This document shows positions 36,101 through 45,390 of a DNA stretch of 64,000 nucleotides, piece by piece. Position 1 is the first letter of the stretch. Each line of letters starts with the position of its first letter. The DNA comes from Paracyclopina nana (Eukaryota > Arthropoda > Copepoda > Cyclopoida > Cyclopettidae), in the NCBI GenBank assembly GCA_019096065.1, contig JAGUCH010000002.1:15450501-15514500 (forward strand), in the 5' to 3' direction. Below the pieces are notes generated by a model. That model was not told the DNA's origin. It did no database searches and worked only from the letters and a program-made list of their open reading frames with translations. Made by a program: the position numbers and the translations under genes.

Positions 36101-38805
36101 CCTAGCAAGGTAGGGATAGGTGGCACTATGTGCTCTGAAGTCGTAAATATCAGATTTTTATTAAAAGATGTTAAGTCAACTAGTAGCCGAGGCTTGCGTT
36201 GCTTCATAGGCAGCTTTTCATCATTTGGCCTTGAAGTCAAGAAACAAGGGCAAGCCGAGTACCTATTAAGTGACTTATCCACAATCTCAATTAATCCAGA
36301 TGACAGCATTAAAGCTATTTTACGGTCAACCTGGGTAGTTTCATACTCTGACATGTTAAATACTTTTGGCACTAATGGTTTATCGTCCTTTAGCTGGAAC
36401 TTCATGGGTTCAACATTCCATAGCCTATATGATCTAGGGTCCTCCGAGAATATAGTCTTATATTCTATTAAGAGGTCCCTAAAGTCCTCTCTAACTTCAT
36501 CCGGAATGTGTTCTAGGTCCATGTTCAGGATCGTTTCTGGTTTCAATGGAAATGTGTAACCTGCTACTCCATTTAAAACACGGAGAGGGTCAAATTCACT
36601 AGGGAATTTCAAAAGGAGATTATAAACCTCATCATATAGTTTTTGGTTATTTCTCTCATCCTTAGAAAGCTCCAGGCTAGCTGATACAAGGTCTAGTTCA
36701 GAAGGGCTTTTCAGGACTGTTTGCCTGATACTGGTATCAACAATAGGACCTTCATAAATAGTAGTGAAGCTTTTAAGTGGCACTTTGATGCCCATGTTCT
36801 TTGCCAAGCAAGGCTTGCATGAGCAACCATGTGGTTCAAGTACAAAAGGTATAAATTTACCAAATTTTGTCTTTATATCCTCTTTGGTAAGGTCATCAGG
36901 GTACATTTGTAACCCAGATAACACTAGCAATGCAGCGGTGGTTGCCATACAAAGTGGGTCACCTACATGCACGTCACCATCCATAAGTGTTCTAATCCAC
37001 ACATCGTCAGCTACATTTTGGTATCGTAATTGACCAATTATTATGTACATAAGTGTGGTTAGGTAGCCAACATTCTCTGCATGTTCGCTAGGGACATGGA
37101 ATATTAACTCAACATTGTTGGACAACTTAAACATGATACCATGAGCTCCAAGAACGTTTAGTTCAAAATACTTATCTAGTTCATTTCTTTGATAAGCAAG
37201 TGGGTAATTCTCATACTCATGTATCATCATAGTTATTATGACCCTATCCATCCCATTGAGGTAGGATTCAATAGGACACAAGGCAATGGTCATACATGGT
37301 GGGCAAATATACTTATATTTTAGCCATACTACTTTAAGTTTATCCACCATCATATTCATCTTTATTACAATGCGCTTTTGTTCGCCAGACAAAAGTTTAT
37401 GTCCTGGGACAATAACAGCCCATGGTAATTCATCCCATTTTTCTCGTTTCATAAATTTGCTAATTATCACATCAGTTATCTCTTCGTAACCGTCACTTTG
37501 GTTAGCTGAGATAAATACGTAATTTCCTTTTCTACTAATCATAGGCTTGTGGCTTCCCCTTAATGGCTCATAGGCATTGAAAAAATGCATATCAGTAAAG
37601 GAAAGTCCATTTATATCAGTAAACTGCACAATTACGTGCGAATCTAAATAATTGCAGTAACATGACTCCATCTCATGCTCCAGAGCCTTTAGACTAATGT
37701 TAGCCACATGGGCTGCAACCGTACTTTTAAACTTCTGTTTCTTGACAATCCTGGCTCGCCCAATCACTGCATGTGCATTTAAGTAGATGGGATCCTCAGT
37801 ATTATTCCCAATATTTACTGGGAAAGTACCTTTACGAGTGACTGCAGTAAGTGCCCCCTCAGAGGTCACTCCGCGGTACTCGTTACTAGGCATAAAGTTT
37901 AAGTACTTATCCACCAATCCGGAATAAACATTTCTCTGGTGATGAGTACGACCAAGGTCGTCATCTTCGTCAGAGTCAGAATCTATTTGGATGTCATTAC
38001 TGATGACAGGTAAATCATGAGGTAAACTAGCCATGGTGGTCACTTCTTCTCCAGGGAGTAGAGTGATCCCTTCATTTATTGCCACTGGGTAGAAAGCCTC
38101 TTTTGATAGTAAGAGTGGAATTTTCTTATGTTTGGACTTTCCAGGGAAATCCATAAAGTGCTTTCCATCTTTACTAGTCATCCGGACATTATTGTCCACT
38201 AATAACGAGTTTCCTATCATTAATAGTGTATCGCAATCAGATACAAGGAAAACAGCCTGTCTGATTAAAACACGATTCCCAAATGCAACTTGAATAGAGA
38301 CAGCTTCATTCCCTGGGAATTCTTCCCCATTAAAGTTCTTAATTACATAATTAGTTTCGACCCGAGGTAGAGTGTAACCAATTTTGTCTTCGATCAGTTT
38401 TACAAGAGTGCGTGATATTATCTGCACCATTGCTCCACTGTCAAATAAAGCATGCAAACGTATTTTTCCAGTTATCTCCACTGGTATAAAATACCTTTCA
38501 CAAACATTATGTAGTTTTAATGAGTATATACTCAGCACGTCATCTTCAAGTTCCGGATTCGGTAAAGGTTCAAAATGTGTTACTGGCTCTGCTTCATTAG
38601 CATTTACTGAGGCCAGATGTGTAACGATACCATCATTACTACAAGTTTTTTGCTCATCACTCGTGCTACCTTTTACAAAGTAGTACCATAAAGCTATTAT
38701 TGCTCCACTACAGATTACTGTAATTGGCCAATAATCCCAACCAAATAAGCAATATTGACATATTGTTATTGCAAACAGTATTATGCTAATCTCAATTACA
38801 GTCAT
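33187..38805 (-). CDS. pol: Pol polyprotein (protease, RT, RNase H, integrase), 1872 aa
   Basis: Replication polyprotein of the retroelement. Two hydrophobic segments lie at residues about 4-22 and 27-44. Aspartic protease DSG is at about 122 (ALFDSGAMVQIIS). After a long unassigned region of about 550 residues comes reverse transcriptase (about 800-1010; SFDVTSGYDNLPVDSDSA, catalytic YVDD). The Gypsy-type connection FIGMTNWLSQYCPNM follows, then RNase H (acidic residues in VVDSG, QREAL, VTDCLS) and integrase with HHCC finger (HNHLG, CMHC) and DDE residues in MIDLAKF, LADNGAQ and YAENAIR. A C-terminal GPY/F-like tail ends the protein. No internal stop. Pol has its own ATG 36 bp after the preceding small ORF, in a different frame from gag. 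Confidence 0.93.
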   Translation of the reverse strand: MTVIEISIILFAITICQYCLFGWDYWPITVICSGAIIALWYYFVKGSTSDEQKTCSNDGIVTHLASVNANEAEPVTHFEPLPNPELEDDVLSIYSLKLHNVCERYFIPVEITGKIRLHALFDSGAMVQIISRTLVKLIEDKIGYTLPRVETNYVIKNFNGEEFPGNEAVSIQVAFGNRVLIRQAVFLVSDCDTLLMIGNSLLVDNNVRMTSKDGKHFMDFPGKSKHKKIPLLLSKEAFYPVAINEGITLLPGEEVTTMASLPHDLPVISNDIQIDSDSDEDDDLGRTHHQRNVYSGLVDKYLNFMPSNEYRGVTSEGALTAVTRKGTFPVNIGNNTEDPIYLNAHAVIGRARIVKKQKFKSTVAAHVANISLKALEHEMESCYCNYLDSHVIVQFTDINGLSFTDMHFFNAYEPLRGSHKPMISRKGNYVFISANQSDGYEEITDVIISKFMKREKWDELPWAVIVPGHKLLSGEQKRIVIKMNMMVDKLKVVWLKYKYICPPCMTIALCPIESYLNGMDRVIITMMIHEYENYPLAYQRNELDKYFELNVLGAHGIMFKLSNNVELIFHVPSEHAENVGYLTTLMYIIIGQLRYQNVADDVWIRTLMDGDVHVGDPLCMATTAALLVLSGLQMYPDDLTKEDIKTKFGKFIPFVLEPHGCSCKPCLAKNMGIKVPLKSFTTIYEGPIVDTSIRQTVLKSPSELDLVSASLELSKDERNNQKLYDEVYNLLLKFPSEFDPLRVLNGVAGYTFPLKPETILNMDLEHIPDEVREDFRDLLIEYKTIFSEDPRSYRLWNVEPMKFQLKDDKPLVPKVFNMSEYETTQVDRKIALMLSSGLIEIVDKSLNRYSACPCFLTSRPNDEKLPMKQRKPRLLVDLTSFNKNLIFTTSEHIVPPIPTLLGMLSNSCLMSSFDVTSGYDNLPVDSDSADMCCFAVTSPRSIYRSVFLKSKSCLQGIAIAPRMFAELLQQALNPEILPFTCVYVDDLVVACKNPGKPRPATLDDYIRHLGDLRKLFQSLKDLNALLQIKKTQLGVKEATVLGHLIFIDENGIMTMRMPDKFRSAFDDFPIPTTKKQLQKFIGMTNWLSQYCPNMATYTAPLLDVLQTAQGKTGKFTFTAFQEKCFYKVIDEIKTGMSLALPRFKEGYLVVDSGVISTSALLMEVNEDGKAVCVGAHSARFPLSVCLSYHSFQREALGVLTMINHFKSILFAYERLVIVTDCLSIASVLASSFTGKDAFTHRLAARIYSLPVAWKLRAVPRTEVEVVDVLLNKYHQTPEGETVFYAPYSIAGQITKDIYSNKYPLPDAIKDKVLTTQELLTHVYDTLVNSGTMSKTLLQKRLHCLNDKWVDMIGTKPPFVHDDTSTLLQAKHDDDEFLEDEILSKLSHSFHGEADFDSPVNHIENNLRVDTVTVKRRISPHLPGITRNLLIKLQQNCEETQKIINLIMLSPPEKVPLDVAVKYRVLDGALLVIRKNVKLPFSVATNTKVYMSMPNCVYLMACIHLLHNHLGSKKTNTLFTQSMYSTYSARISRIIIGACMHCALYRQANTRFVGKGRFRIPTQPWELVMIDLAKFDDTLVKGSSAKDLLVFVDVYSKMIIAKPLLDAKYKQVANAMEEVISLFGVPKTLLADNGAQLTTNKALQRLVDRYKIKELCHYRTLSPYKHSNAYAENAIRIIRSALVLNSNSYNMKLCDVFKTSIYAINNRPLTYLAYTDDKGVKITPTPFSLFFDKMPFYHLGRDVFEILSESEDKIHKAEWRQRMREYDLEEQFHLEKMKATERPSFKPEIGSLVLVIKHPINKQRYKFMDDLFEVIDIGQHSTVTVKPYLYDGLTREVSLDHVKLYRFHELYRFLPEKLSNLLKRPYTPERNST

Positions 38806-38840
38806 AGTATGCTGATGGACAAACCGACTTTTTCTACCCC

Positions 38841-39029
38841 TTATTGCAAGGACCAGAGCCTTTTTGTCCTCACTTCCACAGTCATAATTTCGGCATTTTT
38901 CACAGATTGCTCCTTTAAATAATCAAAGTAAGCTCGTCCTACTTCTTTGTTACATTCTCCCCTCATAAATGAAGGCAAGATGTAACTATCTTTATCATTC
39001 TTATTGGGAGTTTTTGTACTTGGTCCCAT
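38841..39029 (-). CDS. Small ORF between gag and pol, 62 aa
   Basis: Its ATG overlaps the gag stop by one base (TAATG), a layout used for termination-reinitiation in some viruses and retroelements. The product is hydrophilic and basic (KTPNKNDKDSY, VRTKRLWSLQ) without recognised domain. It may be a translated relay between gag and pol, or part of a pol frame reached by recoding. Not proven to be expressed. Confidence 0.4.
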   Translation of the reverse strand: MGPSTKTPNKNDKDSYILPSFMRGECNKEVGRAYFDYLKEQSVKNAEIMTVEVRTKRLWSLQ

Positions 39030-41593
39030 TATTGTTTACGAGCAGGTCGTGTCTTCCAACACTGTTCTCCCCTAAACTCAAGGTGCAATCCTTTACACAA
39101 CGGGCACAATGTGCCATCGTTTCTAATTGAGGTCAAATTCGTGTTCGGGTAATTCGTACACTGTGTAGCGTAATGCAATTGGTTGCAGAACAAGCACCCA
39201 TTAGTCTGAAGAGGGTTTCCTTCAGGCAACTTAGATGTATCTATGTTAAAAGTTTTTCCCAGCCTATTTATTTTCTCGGATGGTGATTCAGCTTTCATCA
39301 TAGCTACTTCAACAGCTTGCCTACTCAATTCAAAATTTGCTCGAGCCAACTCGCTTTGTAGCTCATTTATTATTTTAGCACTTCGTTGACTACGGCCAGA
39401 GGCTGCCGACATAGTGCTAGCACTGTCTAACACCTCTTCTTCAGTAGCTTCAACCATAGCAATTCTAGGTTTGGCACGCATATTGGGTACCATTGGCAGC
39501 CTCTCCTCTTTATGAGCCCTATCCAGGTCCCTTGGCACATAGGTACCTAGGTCACTGCCAATCAAGTTCATCATGATATTGTAGGCGTGCAAACTCCTAG
39601 CAGGTATATTCGCTCTCAGCAGATAGTCGTTGTATTTGTTTACTAATGACTGGTAATTCTGAGGCCAATGACGTCCTAGGAGTGCAAAACCATCAGAGAT
39701 GGCTTCAGAGACTGCATGAGCATCTCCGCCATCTCCAATGGTTGTGCTGTGTATCTTCATTCGCAGTCGAAGAATTGCCTTAAGTGTGGCAGTGAAGCAC
39801 TCAGTAGGCTTCCGGATCATCTCCTGAATGAGGAAATATGGATCCTCTTTACGCACAAACTGCGTGTAGTTAAAGATATCTTGCCATAGCAATTCCATAC
39901 CATCTTTTCCTTCTCCAGCCATCCCCTTAAAATACTCACTAGTATTCTGGGATGAAGCCTCACACATGGCTGTTAACAAAGCTGCATGAGACCAATGCTG
40001 TCTGCCAGCCTCGTTCGCCATATAGTCCAGAAAATTTATTATATTCTCAGCAGTTAATGAGGAACTATGTTGATCAAACTTTTTAGTATATTTGTGCCTA
40101 ATCTCCTTCATTGACTGCGAGCTTGCATACTTAACATGGCCATTCGTAGGTGCAGCAATGTAACCTCTCATGGTGGTCGGATCATAAATGCTCCTAGAAG
40201 TGTCAGCTGATACTCCAGCGGCCACACTTATTTCAGGGGTCTTCAAGTAGCCCTCTGCCAATATCTGCTTTTGGAGAGAAGTAAACTCGTCCCTCGTGCT
40301 AAGTACACTAAAGAGCTTCTGCATCTCAATCAATTTCTTTCCTGAGGATAAGTTTGGGTCAACCATCTGAAGGATTACTCGTCTGGCTGATTCCACATCC
40401 TTAATCTCGTCGGTGTTAATTAACTTCAGCCTCTCTGATATCGGAGCAGACTCATCGTAGATGACGTCAGTTTCCGGCACCATTCTTTCCTTCGTCGCAG
40501 CATCTACTATGCTTAAGGTTCTTTCTAAATTCTTACTGAAGATAGACTCTACTTTTGCCCCAACCATGTGCTTAGCCGTGATTTGTGCAGAGGCAATAAT
40601 TTTATTTGCCGTGCTTGCATCATGCATTTTCGTGTAGTAAGCTTTTACCGTGTTCAATTCCTGAATATTCAAATGGCCTCCTGACAACATCTTTTGTACC
40701 ATCCTATGTACAACTTCCATTGGAGGAAGTGTGACAGAATTAGTCAAGTTGTGCAAATCACGAGGATTCATCTTAGTTGAGGTCAGGACTGACTTATTTT
40801 GGCCATCCAGTTCAGCTCCTGTAGTGAACTCGTGATGGTTAGTCCCAGGTGGACTTGCTATCGAAGACATATCTGGAACAGCATTACTCGTCTCATGGTT
40901 TGGGAAATGCACACTTTGGCCTGGGGTTTTCTGTGGCTTCAGGTTAAGCGGTTCATTTAGGAAATAATCGTTTTGTAGGCCATAAAGCCTCGCTACAATA
41001 GCAAATCCATCTCCAAATGTCCGTATCTTTAGCCAATTCCTAGATATCAATGTCGCAACCATTTCATGCGTCCCTGACAGTGCATAGGTCATGGAGCTTC
41101 CATCAACTTCTTGGATGCGCTGCAGATCTTTCTTTTCCTCAATACGAGTTAGGAACTCATCCAGACCAAAACAAATGCATAATAAAGCACATGTCGTGCT
41201 TGTCAATGAATTAGGGTCAAGAGCATCAATATATTTAACCACATTTACAACCTGGCCTACTGGGTCTTTAAGAGGCATAGTCCTAATGATTGCCATAATA
41301 TGATCATCCAACGGTCTAATTGGCTCCCTGGGAACAATTACTATTCGAGTCCTATCCCATACAGCTGCTATTTGTGCTGGGGTTACCGTAACAAACTCTA
41401 GTGCTTCAGGGTAAGCAACGTGTGGCAGAAATCTTTGCAAGACAGTCCTGCTGGTCCCATTTGGGTGGCATTGGGATAAGTACCCTTGAAAAGTGTCCTC
41501 ACTAATCCCAAGATGTTGCAACAATCGATCCTTTACTTTCGTAACTTCCTCAGCCAGAGTAGGTCCAGTGATCCTAGAATCCTGATTAGCCAT
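39029..41593 (-). CDS. gag: Gag polyprotein with C-terminal zinc knuckles, 854 aa
   Basis: Structural protein of the retroelement, about twice the usual Gypsy Gag length. Starts at ATG 41593, 1.26 kb after the 5' LTR. Mostly helical middle part with no recognisable family motif. Near residue 805 there is a CX2CX3HX4C knuckle (CLFCNQLHYATQC), followed about 30 residues later by a second Cys/His cluster (CPLCKGLH...C, last spacing 7). The C-terminus is basic (TRPARKQ). A coiled-coil-like segment (SAKIINELQSELARANFELS) precedes the fingers. The CX2CX3HX4C spacing is more typical of BEL/Pao Gag than of the classic CX2CX4HX4C. Confidence 0.85.
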   Translation of the reverse strand: MANQDSRITGPTLAEEVTKVKDRLLQHLGISEDTFQGYLSQCHPNGTSRTVLQRFLPHVAYPEALEFVTVTPAQIAAVWDRTRIVIVPREPIRPLDDHIMAIIRTMPLKDPVGQVVNVVKYIDALDPNSLTSTTCALLCICFGLDEFLTRIEEKKDLQRIQEVDGSSMTYALSGTHEMVATLISRNWLKIRTFGDGFAIVARLYGLQNDYFLNEPLNLKPQKTPGQSVHFPNHETSNAVPDMSSIASPPGTNHHEFTTGAELDGQNKSVLTSTKMNPRDLHNLTNSVTLPPMEVVHRMVQKMLSGGHLNIQELNTVKAYYTKMHDASTANKIIASAQITAKHMVGAKVESIFSKNLERTLSIVDAATKERMVPETDVIYDESAPISERLKLINTDEIKDVESARRVILQMVDPNLSSGKKLIEMQKLFSVLSTRDEFTSLQKQILAEGYLKTPEISVAAGVSADTSRSIYDPTTMRGYIAAPTNGHVKYASSQSMKEIRHKYTKKFDQHSSSLTAENIINFLDYMANEAGRQHWSHAALLTAMCEASSQNTSEYFKGMAGEGKDGMELLWQDIFNYTQFVRKEDPYFLIQEMIRKPTECFTATLKAILRLRMKIHSTTIGDGGDAHAVSEAISDGFALLGRHWPQNYQSLVNKYNDYLLRANIPARSLHAYNIMMNLIGSDLGTYVPRDLDRAHKEERLPMVPNMRAKPRIAMVEATEEEVLDSASTMSAASGRSQRSAKIINELQSELARANFELSRQAVEVAMMKAESPSEKINRLGKTFNIDTSKLPEGNPLQTNGCLFCNQLHYATQCTNYPNTNLTSIRNDGTLCPLCKGLHLEFRGEQCWKTRPARKQ

Positions 41594-42828
41594 TCTTATC
41601 TTGTAAAAAGCGTGACGGAGTCACACGAAGTATTTCTTATCTCTTAGAGGTGCAACGGAGTCACACGCAATATTCTGGTCTTAGTACACTACTGTGTGTA
41701 CTAAATTCGGTAATACCGAATTAAAAGCTATACGCTGTTCAAAGCACAGGGAAGCTTGTCCTAATTACTACGCCGCGTCAAGTGACACAGAGGAAAAGGT
41801 TGCAGTTGCTAAGCTCGTTTATTTATTTTTTGTCAAGGCTATGAGCGGCCAAGACAAAACACACACACAAACGCACGCACAACTACCCACACTCACTTAT
41901 TACAATATAAAAGATGGAGTAAAATTTGGCACTACTGGTGCCAACAGGTGTATGGATGGTAATTTCTTCTAAGTCTCTGAAACAAAGGTGCATCAACTTT
42001 TTACGCAAAAAAGGTATGCCACTTCGCCAACCAGTGTCGACTCAGTGAATGAAAAAATAAAAGTTTGCCCACTCCTCCTCGAGTTGCGGGCCGGCCAACC
42101 TTCCCAGTGCCCTCGGCAACTTGTCCAAGGTTAGCCAGTTTTTTGGGCCCCAAACACGCATTTTCCTTTGTGGCTCCCACTCTGGCTCCACGCGTGGCCT
42201 ATTTGGGGTTCATTGACTCGCAAGTCATGGATTACATCATCTTCTTCCATCTGTGTGGCCAAACCCACGGACGAGACCCACTAGTGTCGCAACACTCTTG
42301 CGCTCACTCGCCCCATAATGGATAGGCAACAGAGGCTCAGGTCGCAACCTGCACCTTGGCTGGCTTTCCGGCTGCCATGGCACCCATACTCCAAGCTATG
42401 CCATGCGGAGCCTGCACGCATGCATTCACCTCCGGGAAAGACAGTGTCATTGTTACTTTGTGTAGGCCCATCATCATAACAATGGTCCATGGAAGACATC
42501 ATCAACGGGCTGGTGGTACGTCACGGCCTGTACCTTATTGCACTCCCCGCGCGCCAGTTCCAACCCGCCAACGGCATCAATGCGCAATTTGGGTCTAAGG
42601 GAATCTAAAGCCTACGCACCACATAGGCCCAAATGCCATCGGAGTGACCCCCATCGGCTCGTCAGCCTTCGGGATTTTTCTTTTGTACTGTATTGAACAC
42701 ACCCTGATCGCAATCAGCGTGCGGCCCAACCTGCACCGCAGAGCAGGAATCCTGATCCACACCAAGACATTTTCCGGGACTTCATTGTATTTTGGTCATC
42801 AAACCTTTAGGAGAGAAAGTGGCCTTCA
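41594..42828 (-). other. Retroelement 5' leader
   Basis: 1.2 kb between the primer binding site and gag. A short direct repeat with core CAACGGAGTCACACG / GTGACGGAGTCACACG lies at 41608-41668, and an (AC)n tract near 41862. It probably carries packaging signals and the major splice donor, which I cannot place. Confidence 0.6.
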
Positions 42829-42846
42829 ATCCCTCCGGGGCCTCCA
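42829..42846 (-). other. Primer binding site, tRNA-Thr-like
   Basis: In sense orientation the 18 bases begin TGGAGGCCCCGGAGGG, 3 bp after the 5' LTR. The complement ends CGGGGCC-T-CCA after a T-arm-like TTCAATCCCTC, which fits a tRNA 3' end with U discriminator; the GGGGCCTCCA end matches what I recall of animal tRNA-Thr. Identity of the tRNA is an inference. Confidence 0.6.
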
Positions 42847-42849
42847 AAA

Positions 42850-43774
42850 TGGTGTGCGACGGTCACACCCTCTGAAGCCTAGGATGGTTAGCATCGGCTT
42901 CATGGTCGCGGTACCGTTCGCAGCCTCCGGGTGCTGGCCGGATGTCTACCCGCCTTGGACCCAAAGCCGCAGCCTCGGTGCTCCAACTCTGGCGAGATAC
43001 ATCACATGGCAAGCTTCAGTGCTGTAGACCTGTGATTGGGCCTCCTATCCAAGTCCTCAGTGGCCTTAACAGCCTCAGGTTAGGATGCATAACTGCCCAG
43101 GAAACCTCTATACAAGTTATGGTCGAACAAAATCCATCAAGGTTGTCTTATTCACTCGGCTTTTAACACCACACAAATTAATGGCAGCAAATACAAAGAA
43201 ATAAGTACTGCAGTAAATATTCTTGTGGCCATCTTCTTCATGCCTCAGCACACTTTGGAGAACTTTGGTGGGACAATAGCAGGGCAGAGCTCACTCAATG
43301 GGCCATGTGCACTTGGTCCATGTCTTGTTTCTCTGAAGTCCCCCCTCGAACTCCCCGAGTCTTCTCCTTCTTCTCCACTTCATGCATCGCAGCAAGTTCC
43401 ATCAGCTTCCATCTGCTTCTCTCCGTTATCATGCAGCTGCAGGTCCTCTCTATGTGGCAGCTAGCAACTCCTCCACACAATAGCTAGCAACTTCTCCACT
43501 CAAGGTCAGGTGAATTGCCATAGGTGAGGCTCAATGCATAGGTAGTAGCAGCAGCAGCAGCAACAATCAGAGAGTTGGAGGAGATGAAAAGGTGTTTTTA
43601 AGAAAGGAGGTTTTGTGATTTTGAGGTGGTGATGTAGCGGTGAATGGGCAACCTTCCGGACTTCTGGCGGCTCCACGGGCTCCACGGTTTCCACAGGTTC
43701 CACTGGAGGGGTCCAATCAAGTCCTATTCTGGTCGTAACGTGCACCAGAGACATGATGTACTTATTGCCCATCA
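42850..43774 (-). repeat. 5' LTR (element sense)
   Basis: Second 925-bp LTR, at constant offset to the 20539 copy. Holds the element's promoter in minus orientation. Short ORFs inside it recur in both LTRs and are not supported as genes. Confidence 0.93.
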
Positions 43775-43778
43775 GTAG
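43775..43778. repeat. Target-site duplication GTAG (right)
   Basis: Matches GTAG at 20535-20538. Confidence 0.85.
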
Positions 43779-44994
43779 CATGAGCAACAGTATTTCTTGA
43801 CAGCAATGTTTTAGGGGAATATCTAAATATATGGCTTTTTTATCAAAAAAGTGGCCAATTTAGAACCATAGTGTCCAAAGCTACAAGTTTGTTGTGAACT
43901 CTTGAGCTATCTGATCAACTAAATGTAAGGCAATTTTCATCATAATTCGATCTGTCATGCCAAAGACAGGTTTCTGGATATGAAGTGACTGAATGAAGCA
44001 AATTGCCTTGACTTTCATGAAAATTGACCAAAAGTATGCCAAATGAATCCTAAAATAATTAGAAAAGCTACAAGCTTAGTCACAGCTCTTTTCTTTGCCA
44101 GTTGAAGGAGGAAATAGGCAAAAAACATATGTTTACTTTTCAAAAGTGATGTGATGACATCATGAATGGGTGGGCCAATGGTGTAAGAATTTGCCCTACT
44201 TTCATAATGGCTGCTGTGGTATGGGATGGTAGTGTTTTAGACACATCCTTTTAGAGACAAATTTTACTGCAATTTTGGCACTTCTTGGAACAAAATAAGA
44301 ATTTGCAACTAATAGTTCAGAGCTCCACTTCATGCTAATTTGGCGGAAATTTTAAAAATCAAAGCAAATGCAAAAATGCAAATATTTCCTTGAGATTCAA
44401 TCAGAACTTGACTTTAGTTAATATTTACGTACTTATTTCACAATTACTTAATTCCTTGACAATTTTTTCTTCAGCAAAGTTGTTTTTTTGCCTTCTGTTG
44501 TAGTATTTTATTTTTCCATCACTGACTTTTAGCTGCTCGGTTTGTTAAACTCTAATATGTACAGCTCTGGTGATGTCGAGATTTTGTGCAAAGTTTCGAG
44601 ATTAGAAAATTGATCTATTATGGTCAAATGGCATTTTTTTGCGAAAAGAAGCCACAAGTCAGCGATTAATCTGGAAACGACGAGCTGGCTTCGTTATTTT
44701 CTTTTTAGCCAATCAGAATTGCCAATTTTTAATATTACTTTTTTAATTGGTCAGCCTATCAGACTATCATTACAAATATTAAACAACACTTTAACTTGGC
44801 TGATGAACTAAAAGCATGTCATTCTGCGGTTTGATTGGTCTAATTTGGCTTTAAGAGAAAGAGATGACAGCTCATTTTCTCGCACAGGTGGAGTGATGCA
44901 TGCAAGGATGCAGCCATTTAAGATTAAAAGTTTGCTTATCATTATGCGTTACCAAAAGATTTAGAATACAAGGATATTGTTGAAACTGTTTTTC
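43779..44994. other. Intron sequence, no gene seen
   Basis: AT-rich; only short unsupported ORFs. Confidence 0.5.
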
Positions 44995-45233
44995 ATATGA
45001 TTTTTATAGCTTCTCATTGTTATAAAGAATCAGGGTCATTATGCCCCAAGTTTGAGCCTACTTTAAGAAAACGTGCTCGACCCTAGCTGGTGGACATGTA
45101 CATCTGGTTTCAACTGATTTTTATAGCTTCTTATTTTTATAAAGAATCTAGAGTCATTATCCCCTCAGTTTGAGCCTACTTAAAGAAAACGTGCTCGACC
45201 CTAGCTGTCCACAATGTGGACATGTACATCTGG
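44995..45233 (+). repeat. Tandem duplication, about 120-bp unit
   Basis: Two adjacent diverged copies run from TGATTTTTATAGCTTCTYATT to GTGGACATGTACATCTGG. They share AAGAAAACGTGCTCGACCCT. Confidence 0.75.
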
Positions 45234-45390
45234 TAAAGAATTTATAAAACAAGCTAATAAAATAGCTGAGCTGTAAAGTACAAATCGAGTGGCAACATTG
45301 CGGGCTCGAGCTTGCGAGAGCCAAGTGATGCTACTAGATTTTTTCTATAATGTGTGTCACTTGATAAAGTAAAACGTCAGAGCTTTTATA

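Larger units (their letters stand above)
20539..43774 (-). mobile_element. Complete 23.2-kb LTR retroelement with env-like gene and antisense genes
   Basis: Bounded by 925-bp direct LTRs (20539-21463 and 42850-43774; offset 22,311 throughout, no indel) with TG...CA ends and GTAG duplications. Sense is minus: gag 41593-39029, small ORF 39029-38841, pol 38805-33187, ORF3 33053-31032, 458-aa ORF 25067-23691, env-like ORF 23453-21567. The pol order PR-RT-RH-IN and RT motifs place it in the Ty3/Gypsy group, although the Gag zinc knuckle CX2CX3HX4C is closer to the BEL/Pao pattern. Intron-containing genes on the plus strand occupy 25354-27442 and perhaps 29263-29544. All sense ORFs are intact and the LTRs appear identical, so insertion is recent. 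The element is several times longer than ordinary Gypsy elements. Confidence 0.93.

Noticed and set aside
35819-36559. 246-codon ORF opposite to pol
   Set aside because: Mirror of the RT coding frame; no independent features or splice signals.
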